A DNA stretch of 64,000 bases, from positions 6,385,956 to 6,449,955 of the forward strand of contig NC_051095.1 of the NCBI RefSeq assembly GCF_901709675.1, given 5' to 3'. The DNA is from Syngnathus acus. Taxonomy: Eukaryota; Chordata; Actinopteri; Syngnathiformes; Syngnathidae. A model generated the notes under the pieces. It did not search any database. It was not told the DNA's origin and saw nothing but the letters and a program-made list of their open reading frames with translations. Shown here in pieces: positions 36,907-49,083 of this stretch. Position numbers and translations under genes: made by a program. Positions within the stretch are counted from its first letter, which is position 1. Every line of letters begins with the position of its first letter.

Positions 36907-39879
36907 TTACATTTTACACAGACCTTCTGATGTGAAAGGGCTGGCTCCCAGTTTGGTATAGGCTAACGTTAGCTTTGTTGTGCTAATGTCCATTACTTAA
37001 TGTTGTGCACATGAGTGCGCAAGGCTTGAAATAAGTAGTTTGGGAGTCAAAATTGGTATTTTACCCCTTACTATAATCGCAACGAATAAGAAAACAGATT
37101 CCAATCATTTTCAAGTGTACACGCAGTGCAACACTCTTACATCAGTCACCTCATGAGTGAAGTAAGAGGCTGAGGCAAATTTTGTGCCACTTTAGCCAGA
37201 GCAGCGCTGTAATGTAATTGTAATGCGCTGGCTAGCTAGTGTGGCTAAATGCTTGCAGTGATCAGTCATGGGAGCATATTAAAGATTTCTGAAAAGGAGG
37301 GATGTTGAGGAATAATTAAAAGAAGACGGAGTAACAATGCTAATAACTAAGCAAACCTAAGAATGGCATCAAACAACAAATAAAGCACTTTGATTGGCCA
37401 TTGCTCAGAACGACGATGTGAAAACTGGCTGACCTTGATGTGTTCAAGCCAGTGTGTGGACTCCAGACTGGACAGCCAGTGGGATTCCTCCACTGTGGGG
37501 TAGACAATGTCTTTGAGCTTCTTCAGGGACTCCCGCATGACGTGGATGTTGTGGATGTCCAGGAAGACCAGCTCGGCGTTGTGGTACTCGTCGCCCTCGT
37601 AGCCGCCTCCTGTGGCCTGCAAAAGGAGAAGCCGGGGGTCACGGCGGGACGGAGACCAAAAATGTTCGGGGGAAGTAGATCGACCTTGTTGGCCACGGCG
37701 TTGACGTTGGGACGTGCGTCATAAATGGTGAGCTTGGCGGTGTCGTTGGCGTCCCTGATCAGGTCCAGGTACCGCTCATCGTCCTTGTTCCTTTTCCCCG
37801 ACATGCCCACCAGTGGCTGGCTGCAGCGCGCAATCACCGCCTGGTTCTCACGGTGGATCCAGGACAGGACCTGCGGCGGAGTCAACATCAAGCGCTTAGC
37901 ACCGGGAATTGCCCGCCAGCCCAAACCAACCATGTGAAGTCTTACAGGGATGCGGGCTCTGGACCTGAAGGTAGCCACTCTCCTCAGGTCTTCCTCTTTA
38001 CACTTAAAGGGCACAGCCAGCACGGTGGGGTACGTGTCGCACAGCTCGTAGTTCTTGTTGATAAAAGTAATACGCCACTTGCTGTTCGGTAAGCCCTGAA
38101 ACACGTGTACACTGTCACACATCCATTTTTTTTCCCCCCGACTCTCCAGTCTTACCTGTCGCCGGAGCTCCTCAACAGGCCTGTAAACGCTCCAGCCATT
38201 CTCTTCATATTTCTCCTGAGTCACATAAGCGAACAAAGGCTGGACAAAGGGGACAAAATAATCAAGAGGGACGTCACATGGAGAAAAAAAAAAAAAAAAA
38301 GGATTCATTGCAAGCCCAACATCTGTTCAGCAGCTTCACGTATTTAAAGAAAAACAAACAATCTCAGTTCAGTGTTAACACTGCCAAAGCACCTTACGTT
38401 CAATTCAAAACGATGTGTAACCACTTATATGTTTTACATTAAAACAGACATTCTAAAACAATATAAATATAAAAGTGTTCTATTTAATGATTTATTAATA
38501 TTCTGTTGTTGATGTTAGTATTGTTTATCTGTTTATCTCTCTGTGTTCTGTGAGAAGTTTTCACTAACCTTTCTTACATCAAAAAAAGTGGGCTCTTAAC
38601 TCACATTTATAATTTCAAATACAAAGTAATCGTCAAATTTTAATTACGTTTTAAAGACTTAGTTTTACAATTTTAACGCCAGCGAAACACTCAAATTAGT
38701 ACTTTATAGTTACAAAAAATTTAAATAAGTGTGCTATCATGTATCTTTCAAAATTGTTTACAATTGTAATACAAAAAAAAAGCAAAAATCTTCATGAATA
38801 TTTGATTGGAAACAATTTGATTTGAAATAAAATAAAAAAAAATAATAATTTGACCATTTGGCCATTTGACCTTATATTGTAAACGTTTGATTTGGGCCGT
38901 GTCAAATTTTCTATTGGCATATACGGCAAGATGATAAACTTGCAGCAGGCCAGATTTAGGACATGGTGTTCTTACCAGGCCGTTTGAGACGGGGAAGGCG
39001 TGTCTGAAGAGCAGCTCGAAGATGTCTCGCCGGCTGTGGCCCTCCTGCTTCAGGGCAAACCTCAAGTTTCGCATGTCCTGACATAACAAAGAGAAAATCA
39101 AGAGGAGTGAGAAAACTCACCTGGAACTAAACGTCAAGATAACAGCAGAGTGACAAGGACCTTGCAGGTAATGTCCAGGCCGTACGAGTTTTCTCCCCGA
39201 CTTGACGCCCCGCCCATTTTCTCCACGCGGCTGATGGTGCCCAGAGGAACATCCAGTGTCACTGCTACATCCTGGAGAGGAAAAAAAAGTCAACTCATTG
39301 TTCCAATCGTGAGGCCTAATACCAAGCTTTGAGCTCACTTTTTTCCCCCCAGTAAACTTCAACTGAAAGTGACAAACAGATTGAAGCAGGGACGCTTGGC
39401 CTCTAAATGTTAGAACAGCGCAATTGTTTTTCTGTCCTCATGGTGACGTTATGCGACATAGCGCTGTGTAAATAAAACTGAGCTGCCTGAAATACAGCGA
39501 CAATGTGAACTTACCGCATCTGAGCTCTTGAAGTAGAGTCGGTAGTTTGTAATCAACACTTTGCCTTTGACGGCGCCGCTGAACGGACACACGTAGATGA
39601 TGTCCTTGTCTGCACAGGGAAAGAGGAGCTCAAAGGAATTGTCGATCAATGAAGAACGCCAGTCTTCGCTCACCTATGATTCTCTCCTCTCCAGGCAGCA
39701 GAGTGACGTCGGCCAACAACTCCATCTTCAGAGACTCTCGGGAGGTCTATGGGGATAAATTCAGGTTTTATTTCTTATTCCTCCCCTTCCACCGATGTTC
39801 ACAAAAAGGGTCTCTGACTCACGCTGGAGATGTGCGCATCCAAGACGCTGGAGTTGTAGACGGAGACCGGTGAGGCCAT
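35218..39879 (-). CDS. mtm1: Myotubularin (PI3P/PI(3,5)P2 3-phosphatase)
   Basis: Start ATG at 39879 ([16 protein letters not shown]) and stop at 35218. About 15 exons; clear ones include 36715-36870 (active site) and 35218-35418 (last). Order: PH-GRAM domain ([25 protein letters not shown]); [40 protein letters not shown], nearly identical to human MTM1; [51 protein letters not shown]; the catalytic CX5R loop [15 protein letters not shown] segment [10 protein letters not shown]-like [21 protein letters not shown]; and C-terminal coiled coil [20 protein letters not shown]. The protein dephosphorylates endosomal phosphoinositides and is needed in skeletal-muscle triads (family knowledge). The C-terminus ends ...HLHTPF, comparable to the PDZ-ligand tail of human MTM1. 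Tandem with its paralogue mtmr1 in the same orientation, as on human Xq28. Confidence 0.95.
36874..36904 (+). repeat. (CA)n microsatellite against the acceptor of the mtm1 active-site exon
   Basis: On the mtm1 strand the intron ends (TG)n-TATAG, directly followed by exon 36870-36715, which encodes the CX5R loop. The dinucleotide repeat takes the place of a normal polypyrimidine tract. Confidence 0.93.
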
Positions 39880-42800
39880 CGTTGACTTTTTCACAGGCTG
39901 AAGGACACAAGGAGAAGCAGAAAGCGTCAGGGAATGTCTGCCAACCTGTCTTGTTCCAGGATGATATTTTTCATTGCATCACTAGTTGGGAAACAGTGGC
40001 ACTAAGGGACATATTGTGCATGTTCTTCAGCTTCATCTACACATCAAGGCTTTGACACTTTGATGTCATTCTTTTAGGGACCGACATTAACCTTGGAGGA
40101 GTTCAAGTGCAACAGCCATTGCCTGCAACGGCCTTGATCTTGATTGCATAGACAATATGTGTGGTGGAAAGACGCATTTGTTCACTTTCTGATAAAGGAC
40201 TTGTCTCGGTTCACTGCAAAGCACAACTGCAAATGCTGGCAATCCCAACTGCGCATGTGCTATTATTTATTTACAGTGCCATGTATGTACTTAGTCTGAC
40301 ATTTGGGCAAACTCAGACTAAAGAGAATGACTTGAAGAAAGATTGCTAGGGAGCAAATTGAGTTAGAAGGCAAACGCAGCAGTATGGTCATTGTATTGCT
40401 AAAAACCAAAACAAATAAAAAAGTGCACACAACTGGGCGGCCCGTGGTGCATTGAGAGCTCGATGGCTAAACGTGCTTGAGGACAAGCGCTCACATCGCG
40501 ACGGGGACGACTGAAAGAATGGCTTGTTGACTTCGGTCACGACAGCTGCCAGGAAGGCGAGAGAGTTTTTGTGTAGGGCCCGTAGTCAACTTTTTCAACT
40601 TGTTCCTTCCAGCAGGCACAGCTGAGGAGCACTTTACCAGGAAATAGCCGAGGCCCAGGCGCCCAGCAAAGCTCGTTCTCAGTAAAACGCTCGAACCTTT
40701 TCGGACAAACTCAGACTCGACCGTCGGCCAACACCTTTCTGACGACCCTCGAGATGCAGTCGGGAACACGCATCGCAGCCAAACGAGTGAACTTACCCGC
40801 AAAGCGCGATTCTCCCGTGGGGCGAACGTCGAGCTGTTCGCCGCCAGGAACTTTCTTCAGCCCACCGACGTCATGTGCCGGCCTGTCATGGCGCCCATTG
40901 GCTGCTTGTCAAATGCACGCTCCCGAAGCATGCTGGGAAACTGAGTTCCGAGGGTCTTCCTCTTCATTTCCACCTCCACTTCCGGATGTGGGAGCGACAT
41001 ATGTCGTCCTTAACATCTTTCAAAACAACACCAAAAGAAACATTTTCTAAAGACAATTCTCTTCATTGAAAAACATTCACCAGATGGATAACGCCCATTC
41101 ATAACTTCAAAGTGTACTTCTTTAACTTTCTTTCGGAAATGTGAAATATTTTGTTATTTGGTAAAAAGTGTCTTTAGTAAACGATAATTAGTGGCTATGA
41201 GATATTGTTGAATCAAGTCCTTAGTTTGGCTCCAGTTTGGAATCTCATCAAGTCAGTTTCATCAACTTATAATTTCCAAGCCAAAGAAGTGGAAAACATG
41301 GGATTTTTGGAGCAGGGCTGCATAAAATGCCTAAAATCAAGCTGATAAATGACTAGGGGATAGGATTAGTCACAAAATCAAACCATTTACAATTTAACTA
41401 TCTTATATTTGCAACAAAAAGCGTTATAAGATAGGAAATTTCCCACAGTGGAGACTCCACCTGATCGACCTCACAGTGGAGGTCTCAAGTCAGGTGCCTC
41501 TCTCACAACACTTGCAAATACCCTCCTCAGTTTTTGTTGCAAACAAAATAGGCAGGCTTGGAAGAACCGACGGTTCGGACACTTGGCAAACTGTTCTAAA
41601 AAGTATGCCAGACAGAAAGGTCTGCTTTGCCAGGCATAGTATAAGTGCAACTCAGCTATGTCTGGCATCCAGTGGTGAATGGTGATAGTAAAACATAAAA
41701 TCACAGCCCATGCATAATTGCAGTCTGGCACCAGCAAATTTGCAGGATGCGCGTCGTACGGTCGCTGAGTGACACTCCAGCAGAGTAGGTGGCGCTAACG
41801 TTCAGAAAATTACAGTCCCCTCCAAAAGCATTGTGATGGACAAAATGCTTTTGTAGACTTTACAATTCGTTCTGCTGCTTCCATCATTGCAGCCTTGAAA
41901 AAGCAGTTGCATATTTAGTCACAATATTCTCTCAATATTGCTAATAAATTATTTTTCCAAATTACTTCACCTTGCTATTCGGCACAATGCAGTCGCATCC
42001 TTTGTCTTTTGGTTTTCCTTCCGTTCTCACACTTTTCATTTAATTTAATGAACTGCACAACAACAACGTTTTTTTGTTTTGTTGCAAAGGCCTGTGATTG
42101 GTTGCAGCTTGGAGGCCAAAAGCGATCAAAAGATTAAGATTGTAAAGTACACTGAAACCTCGTCGCTAATCACACAAGTCAAACCGTCCTATGTGATGAT
42201 GTACTAAGTAGACATCATGAAAGATTAAGAAAAGATCAATAAAATGCCACGATACAACAAAAGAAAATGGCCATCTTCCGAGGAATAAAATTACACTAAT
42301 GTCTGCCCACCATTAAAAATAGTAAGATGAGCAAAGTCAGAACTATCCCAAAAGCAAACAAATTATTTCGTCTGTTCCTATTAAAACAAGTCAGAACATT
42401 AAGAACAAAAAGAACAAGTCGCAAGTGAAAATCATAAAAGTGATAATCCATCACATAAGCAATTAAAACACACAATTAAAACAATTCAAATAACGGAACT
42501 GTCATAGCATGCCTAAAAACAATCAACTGTTGAACGTCACAAAAGCAAAATAAGAAATCGTCCCCACGGTTCGAAAGTAGCCCGATTGAACATAATGGTG
42601 GGAATTATTTGACAATACATTGTCATAAGCGTGCTGCTGCTGCTGCGCACACGCGCTTGAGACGTGGAGCATGTAAACGGCTTGGAATTGACAATGACAT
42701 TTTCAAGCGTTCCGAATTTCCGACGGCGTCGACAAAAACAGTTTTCAAATTTGTTTGCATCCATGACGATGGAGCGTTCTAGTGGTGGTAGGAGGTATTG

Positions 42801-43000
42801 TGTTGCAAGACCATCTTTAATTGGGTAGCTGGGGGGGGGGGGGGGCGGGGGGTTATGGACCCATGCATGCTGCTGTTGTTGCGTGGATTTTATTTATCCG
42901 GCCAACATTGCCGCAGAAAATTTCATTTCACTTGTCTTAAAATTATTATTTACGTTTCCATTAGCATTATTCCAGTTTTTGGGCTATTTTTGTTAGTGAG
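39880..43000. other. Upstream region of mtm1 and intergenic DNA
   Basis: 40480-40940 is relatively GC-rich with an inverted CCAAT (ATTGGC) near 40899 and is a probable mtm1 promoter/5'-UTR region. 41050-42780 is AT-rich. A poly(G) run lies at about 42832-42853. No protein-coding exon was recognised. Confidence 0.4.
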
Positions 43001-43049
43001 TGCATCGTGAGGCATTTCAAATGTTGAATTCATGCTTGGGCTCAATAAG

Positions 43050-43353
43050 TCTCATTTGATGGATGCAGGATGAGGAGTTTGCTGGCTCGCTCCTTGGAAT
43101 TCCACTCACATGCAGTCTCCGAGGAAGAGTGTGCACGCAGGGTGGATACTGGCCCGCTCCAGTGAGTCCAGTTGGCTCCTCTCGTTGGCTCGACGCGGAC
43201 AACTGGTAGGGGCGGGGCTACAGTGCCACGATCAACCGCGGAGGACGTCGCTCGTCGTCTCTTCATCAGCGGAAGCAGCCTCCACCATCCGCGACCTCCA
43301 CCATCCAAGGACGTACGGCTCGACTCGACACGGCACCGAGCCCTCATCCTTCG
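43050..43353 (+). other. Possible noncoding first exon of the downstream acetyltransferase gene
   Basis: A GC-rich block ends in a good donor (CCTTCG followed by GTAAGAG at 43354), while the coding exon of hisat begins with an acceptor at 47679 (CTCATCAG). An untranslated exon joined to 47680 is therefore plausible. The pairing is inferred; no transcript evidence is available. Confidence 0.3.
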
Positions 43354-45227
43354 GTAAGAGCCCGCGTTAAGGTTAATCTCAGGGGGGGGGAGCGTAGTCC
43401 GTCGAACGTCCGATTAGGCCCACCGGGCAGGCGGGCAGGGAATCAGCTCGTGTCCCATTTGTGAAACAGTCGGCCGGATTTGTGCACAGCTCCATCGTCG
43501 TACATAGCGTCCGATGCGCTGGAATCACCCCCCCCCCCTCCTCCTATCCACCCCCACGCGAAGGTAACACATTTCGACGCTTTGACGACATATTCGACTG
43601 AGGTTGTAAGTGGAGACGCTCCGCTATTTTATGCCGAGGATGCTGCCGATAAACGTGTGCAATCAACATTTAAAAGTGCTCCTGGAAAATCGCCTATGTC
43701 ACTTTGAATCCTGCTTCAGGATGCATGGCCTCGTTATTTGCATGTTTCTTATTGCCATAGGGATGGGAGCAAGTTAAGATCGTGCAGGGAAAAATGCTGA
43801 TGATGCCATTTGGCTTGTATTGACGTTTTGGAGGGAACACAAGTGTCGATAAGAAAAAAATCATTAGTGTCAGGCAGCATGTTCAAGCATCAACTGCAGT
43901 TAATTGTAGTTGTCTGCTGTTTTGTTCTTTGCACACTTAAATGCTATATGAGCGTAGCCGCCATCCCGTTCCATCCCACATAACTCAATTGCCATTTGTC
44001 GTGACGTCACGATCCGCAACGTGAAACAGTGCCTACGTGGTATCCATCACTTCAGGGGGACGTCTTTTTTATAACAAATTTTAAAGCAGCGTGTCCTGAT
44101 TGGCTATTGTTATCCACCAAGCCTTTTTTTTCAAGAACCCCTCTACAAATGAAAGAAAGCGGCCCAAAATAGCAAATCGATGGATTCTTGTTCGTTTCTG
44201 GGCATGAGACTTTTTTGTGCGTCTACTCATTTTAGACATGCCTACAAAATTTCATGTTGAAAAATCAAACTGGCTTTGTGGACTGAATTTAAAGTAAAAT
44301 ATTCAGCGTACATTTCTATTCGTTACTCAATGAGCAAAAGCACAACAATCATTTCTGCAATTTTCTTGAGTTCATGTGGTTCAAATTTGTGAGGAATTCT
44401 ATTGGAAAAGTTTGCAGTCGCTGCCAAAAAATAACTTTCAAGATGGCTGACTTCCTGTGCCCTGACTCCCTGGTTCCTTGAGACTTTTTTTGTCTCTTTT
44501 TGTGATAGACAACCACATTTCTTGTCGCGGGCCTGGATCCTCAAAGTTTTGATGAGCTGCATTGTTAGCGTTTCATGTCTTCAAACTTCGTTGCCATGCG
44601 CTGCCCACACACTGCAACGACAGCTCAATTTAACCTCGCCCAACCATTTAGTACTTCAAACTATTGGATTATGTGTTTAATCGAGGCTACAAGAGAGCTG
44701 GAAGAGGTCAGGACCAGTGTGGATGAGGACAGACTTTGACTTCGTCGTGGGCGGCCTTAGGACAGCAGTCTTAGCACAGTGTCGTTGGCAACTTGAAAGA
44801 TGTGAAGAGAACAGGATACTTTCCCTTCAAAGCGCGGGACCTCAACAAAGGGGCGACCGTTACTCTGTCAAATGAAGAAGGACAGAGAGCGAGAGCCAGA
44901 GCGAGACAATGTGAGCTGATGCCTTCTGACAGTCTGGTATTCGCGATTGAAAGAATGTATTAATCATGGAAGGGAGAGGCAAAATAGACAAACACAACAC
45001 AAAGCCGCCCTTTCATAAACACCTTTCCTCCAGCTATCATCACACAATTCCTATGCAAAAGATATTTGGTGAATGAAAACCAGCTAGCACGAGATAGTCG
45101 CTCATTACCTGATGCGCCATTTGAGCTCTTTCAATTGTTTGTGTTGCTCAAAAGAAATCTTTAGTTTTATGGAGGTTATCCTAAAGTAATTTTAGGTCTT
45201 TTTGAAATTTAAAAAAATACTGCAAAA

Positions 45228-45563
45228 CAGGAGTGTCAAATACATTTTGTCGTGGGCCGCATTGTCGTTAGAGTTTCCTTTGAAGGGCCATTATGACTGC
45301 CAACGCCTTATATTGTATAGGCCACACAACAAACTGACGAATGATTAGTTTTGAAACCAGAGCGTAGTAAAAACTGCTCAAATATTTTAAAAACTTAAAT
45401 TGTAAGAAAAAATTGCTAGTAATATCTCTATTTTTTTAAAACGTGAACTCAATTTTCAATTTACTATTGACACAACGTCGATGCACAATGTGTCTTCGCG
45501 GGGCCACATAAAATGACGTGACGGGCCGTATCTGGCCCCCGGGCCTTGAGTTTGACACCTAAG
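45228..45563. mobile_element. hAT-like nonautonomous element (MITE) with 8-bp target duplication
   Basis: The left end CAGGAGTGTCAAA and right end TTTGACACCTAAG are imperfect inverted repeats of the CAGGGGTGTCAAACTC type common in vertebrate hAT elements. Flanks are CTGCAAAA (45220-45227) and CTGTAAAA (45564-45571), an 8-bp target-site duplication with one mismatch. Subterminal GGGCCGCA and GGGCCGTATCTGGCCCCCGGGCC are typical. About 336 bp with no coding capacity. Confidence 0.8.
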
Positions 45564-46470
45564 CTGTAAAACAATTGGAAAGTGAAGAAGGGCTTGTCAG
45601 GCTCTTTGTGATGAAAAGCCAAACAATGTTTGTGTTGTGTATTGGCACTGGGACCCTTTTGGATGACATATTTGGTTCAGAACGTCAAAGATTAGATTGA
45701 ACGGCTCATAGCGACGGGACTCCAAGAAAGAAGAGACTACCGTGTTTGGACACAGGAGAGCGGACAGCGTGTCATTTCTTTAGATTTTTTTCCTCAAATA
45801 CAACACCATGAGGCCTTTCTTTTTGACGTCTTATTTATTCCACTCGGCAAAGCAATACCAACAGCAGGAGGAGTGGGATAATCCCACCACTACCCATCCC
45901 CCCCATACTATCCTCTCCCCACTTTGACCCTGCTTTGATAACAGGAAACATTTGCGCCCACAGCGTTCCGCCTGCTTTGTCCTCAACAGGCCAGGAAAAC
46001 ATTCAGAGGAGTCCCAAAAATAATTTATCGCTTCAATTAAATCAGAATAAGTTTAGCGGAAAAGGCTTTTCTTCAAATCCACCGAGATGTTTGAAGTCTG
46101 GATTTTCCTGCCTATCATGTGCCATGAATCCGTATCGTCCGAGCTCCAGAATGTCCGCAAAGGCATTTTGCGTCAGGAAAGCCGGGAAGCTTCTACTCAT
46201 GGAGGTAAGGTCATCCACTTTCATGACACGTGCCACGTAAAAGTGCTAAGTGTGTGGAGAATGACGCTTGGTTTTTCCTCGCAGAGGGACGAGGCGCAAG
46301 ACCCGGGTGACTTCTGCGGCGGCGTTCTGTAGACGACATGTTGGACCGTACGTGCAGAAAAGGCTGATATTGGCATCTTCTAGACTCAAACACGGCTTGT
46401 TCACTCTTGCTTCGAGTTTCACGTGTCTATCAGCCTCGATATTTGGTGGAGGGACTTCTTTAGTTGTTGA

Positions 46471-46510
46471 GCGTGTGTGTGTGTACGTGTGTGTGTGTGT
46501 GTGTGTGTGT
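46471..46510 (+). repeat. (TG)n microsatellite
   Basis: GTGTGTGTGTACGTGTGTGTGTGTG, interrupted once by TACG; in the gene-poor stretch before hisat. Confidence 0.9.
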
Positions 46511-47686
46511 ATGAGGCGTCATCGTCCAACTCGAACCGTAACGACTCAAACTACAGAAGAGCTTGGCCATTTACCAAGACATGAGCATGTACGTATAAAA
46601 CCCATACGTTAGAGTTACGTCTAAAATGGTTTACGACACGCGGACATTTTTTTTTCTCTCAACTAATCCTGTTGCGGTGACTGTGTGTGTGTCACTGGTT
46701 CGTTCCAGGTTTAGCTACAGTATGTGCAAGTAGTAGCAACAACGTGGAGCCTTTGGATGGGCGCAGGATCCGCCATGACTCCTTTTTGGTGTCCGTGTTC
46801 TCAAGCACCTTCCGGACAGGATAATTCCAGCCTGAACATGGTGTGTTCCTTCTCACGTTTTGCTGCAGAGGTTGGGCGAGGCATAATAAAAAACCCCGCA
46901 AAAGTCAGTTCTAGCTGATTTGGCCTTTAAAGTGGAAAAAAAAAAATCATCGCTGAAGAACTGACAAATGCAAATAGAGTAGATTTCGGTCAAAGGGAAA
47001 ACAGGGAGCACCTTTTGCTAGCAGTTAGCCAAGCGTGTAAAATGGACACGGTGCCGACTACGGCGGTCGGCGATGTGGGAGCCCTCGTTAACGTGTTTTT
47101 CTTGAACATCTTTCTTCCGCTCGCTGTGTTCTCAGGCCTTCACTGGACCCTCCAGTTTGTCCTTTCCCGAAGAGAGGAACGGAGTGATTTATTGCCGTTC
47201 GTTGTCTTTGGACAATGGCCCACTCTAAAGCTCCGTCAGTCTGTTGGCACTGTTGATTTACAAATCCGTGTGTAGCTTTTTGGCCCATTGGCCCGCTGAT
47301 CTAATTGTGTTGGTTGCCATGAACAAAAGTGGAATGCAAGGCCTTCTTGTTGGCACTGCCTGTCGTCATACTCGGAACACGTACATGAAATCGCCGTTAA
47401 CAATTGGATGTAAAACTGCCGAGATTGTATCCTCAGTCCTCCCTTGTTACTTTTCAAATGTACCACAATGTCTTTTTTTGACCTGATTAAAAACACGACT
47501 TTTGGCGTTTATTTTTGTCTGTTTTGTTTGCACTGTTGTGAGCCTCTTTTTCGGTCAGCGCCTCGGTTTCTCGCCTTATTTCGGAGAGAATGAACGCAGC
47601 AGGTGTTGTTATGCTTTGTCGCGGCTCTGACCAAATCGATCCAACGTAAGCTTTTTGCCTTCGCTTGTTGTCTCATCAGTTGTTTC

Positions 47687-49083
47687 ATGATGAAGATTGA
47701 CAACAGCCTGAGCGCGCCCCAGCTGTCCGAGTCCTTGTCCCAGGCCGGCCTTCAGTTCACCGTGGCCACCGAGGAGGACTTTGACGACATCATGGCCATG
47801 AGCCAGGACATCTACGGAGGCCTGGACTACCTGCCCACCAGGTACAGCAGCTGGCTGCAGGAAACCAACCGCACAGTCATCCTGGCACGCAAACAGGGAA
47901 AAGTGGTACGTCATACTCGCCGGGCGGCCTTCCCCAACTCATGTGAAACGAGTCAGCTGTGCTCAAAAGTTATAAATAGCCAGAGAAAACAATATTTGAT
48001 TTACTTTGTCAGTCAACGTCGTTTGATTGGATTTGAAGGATAGTTCCATCTTTTTTTGTTTGTTTGTTTTCGTTCTGACCCTGAGCTCTAAACCACCCAA
48101 AGCATTGACGACAAGAGCCTTTCACGTTTTTATCATGTTCCTGAAAGATCGCCCTGGAGTCGGTATGCGTGATCGACGAAGGCGAGACCATGCTAGTAGA
48201 GGGCCTCCGCGTGGCCCCCCAGGAAAGGGGCAAGGGCGTGGCGGGGGTTCTGCTGCGCTTTTGCTCTGAGCTGGTCAAGTCCAAATACCCCGAAGTAAAG
48301 GTCAGCCGCCTGACCCGCGACGATCAGCTGGGTCCCAAAGATTTCCAGAAGTATCGCATCATAACCAAGCAGGTACGGCGGCTGCCGATCCACACGAGGT
48401 CCCGTCCGGCTCGGATGCTAGCGCGGCTTTCCTCTCCGCAGGGCATCCTACTGGTGCGCTTCCGAGCCGAGGAACTCAATCGCCGACTCACTGACCTCGG
48501 CCACGGGGAAACCCAGCCGGCGTCCGCATCCTTCCCAAATGCGCCTCCAATTCGTTTGGACCAGGGCGCCGTCCTTCGGCTCTTTCTGACGAGCGACCTG
48601 ATGCGGGGTGTCCTCCCGAACGCCACCATCATTCAAGACTGGCAGCCTTTCAAGCCCGTGCCCGGGAACATGGCCATCTTGATGAAGAAGGATATTGACT
48701 GGATGGTGGATGACGCGTCAAAGCCGAGCGTGGGGAGCCTGTGTACCTTTCCCTTTAGGGTCCCTATTGGAGAGGACTGGTATGCAGCTTTTCGAGGCGG
48801 CGTCCTATCAACATTACGGTTCAGTCCACTGACTCCCGCTTTGTTTCCCACCAGGTACTACCTGAACATCGACATGTTCGGCAAAGACCTGGATCTGGTG
48901 CGCCAGCAGTTCTTGAGCCACCTGCAGCGTCACACGGCCACTTTGAAGGGTCACGTCATGTGCCAGATGTTCCTGGACCCGCCCCTGTGGAAACCCATGG
49001 CCGATTTTTGCCGCCACGCCCTGAGCGTGGAGCTGGTGAAAGAATACACGGAGCAATGCGTGGTGGAGGCTGACGTCATGTAG
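47687..49083 (+). CDS. hisat: Histidine N-acetyltransferase / N-acetyltransferase 16 family
   Basis: Four coding exons: 47687-47905, 48148-48372, 48442-48779 and 48855-49083 (TAG 49081-49083), all joining in frame. The start MMKIDNSLSAPQL is chosen because an acceptor (TCATCAG) ends at 47679 and family members begin MKI. The N-terminal GNAT domain shows FTVATEEDFDDIMAMSQDIYGGLDYLP, beta-strands IALESVCVIDEGE and the acetyl-CoA P-loop motif QERGKGVAGVLL. The C-terminal half (PNATIIQDWQPFKP, FPFRVPIGEDWYYLNIDMFG, HVMCQMFLDPPLWKPM) is characteristic of NAT16/HISAT. In fish this enzyme makes N-acetyl-L-histidine, an abundant lens and brain solute (family knowledge). About 335 residues, full length. 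AATAAA near 51246 would give a 3' UTR of about 2.1 kb. Confidence 0.9.

Larger units (their letters stand above)
43354..47679. other. Gene-poor stretch, probable 5' intron of hisat
   Basis: No supported coding exon. It contains a hAT-like MITE (45228-45563), a (TG)n run at about 46471-46510, and scattered splice-like motifs around 46200-46290 that could be another untranslated exon. Confidence 0.35.
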
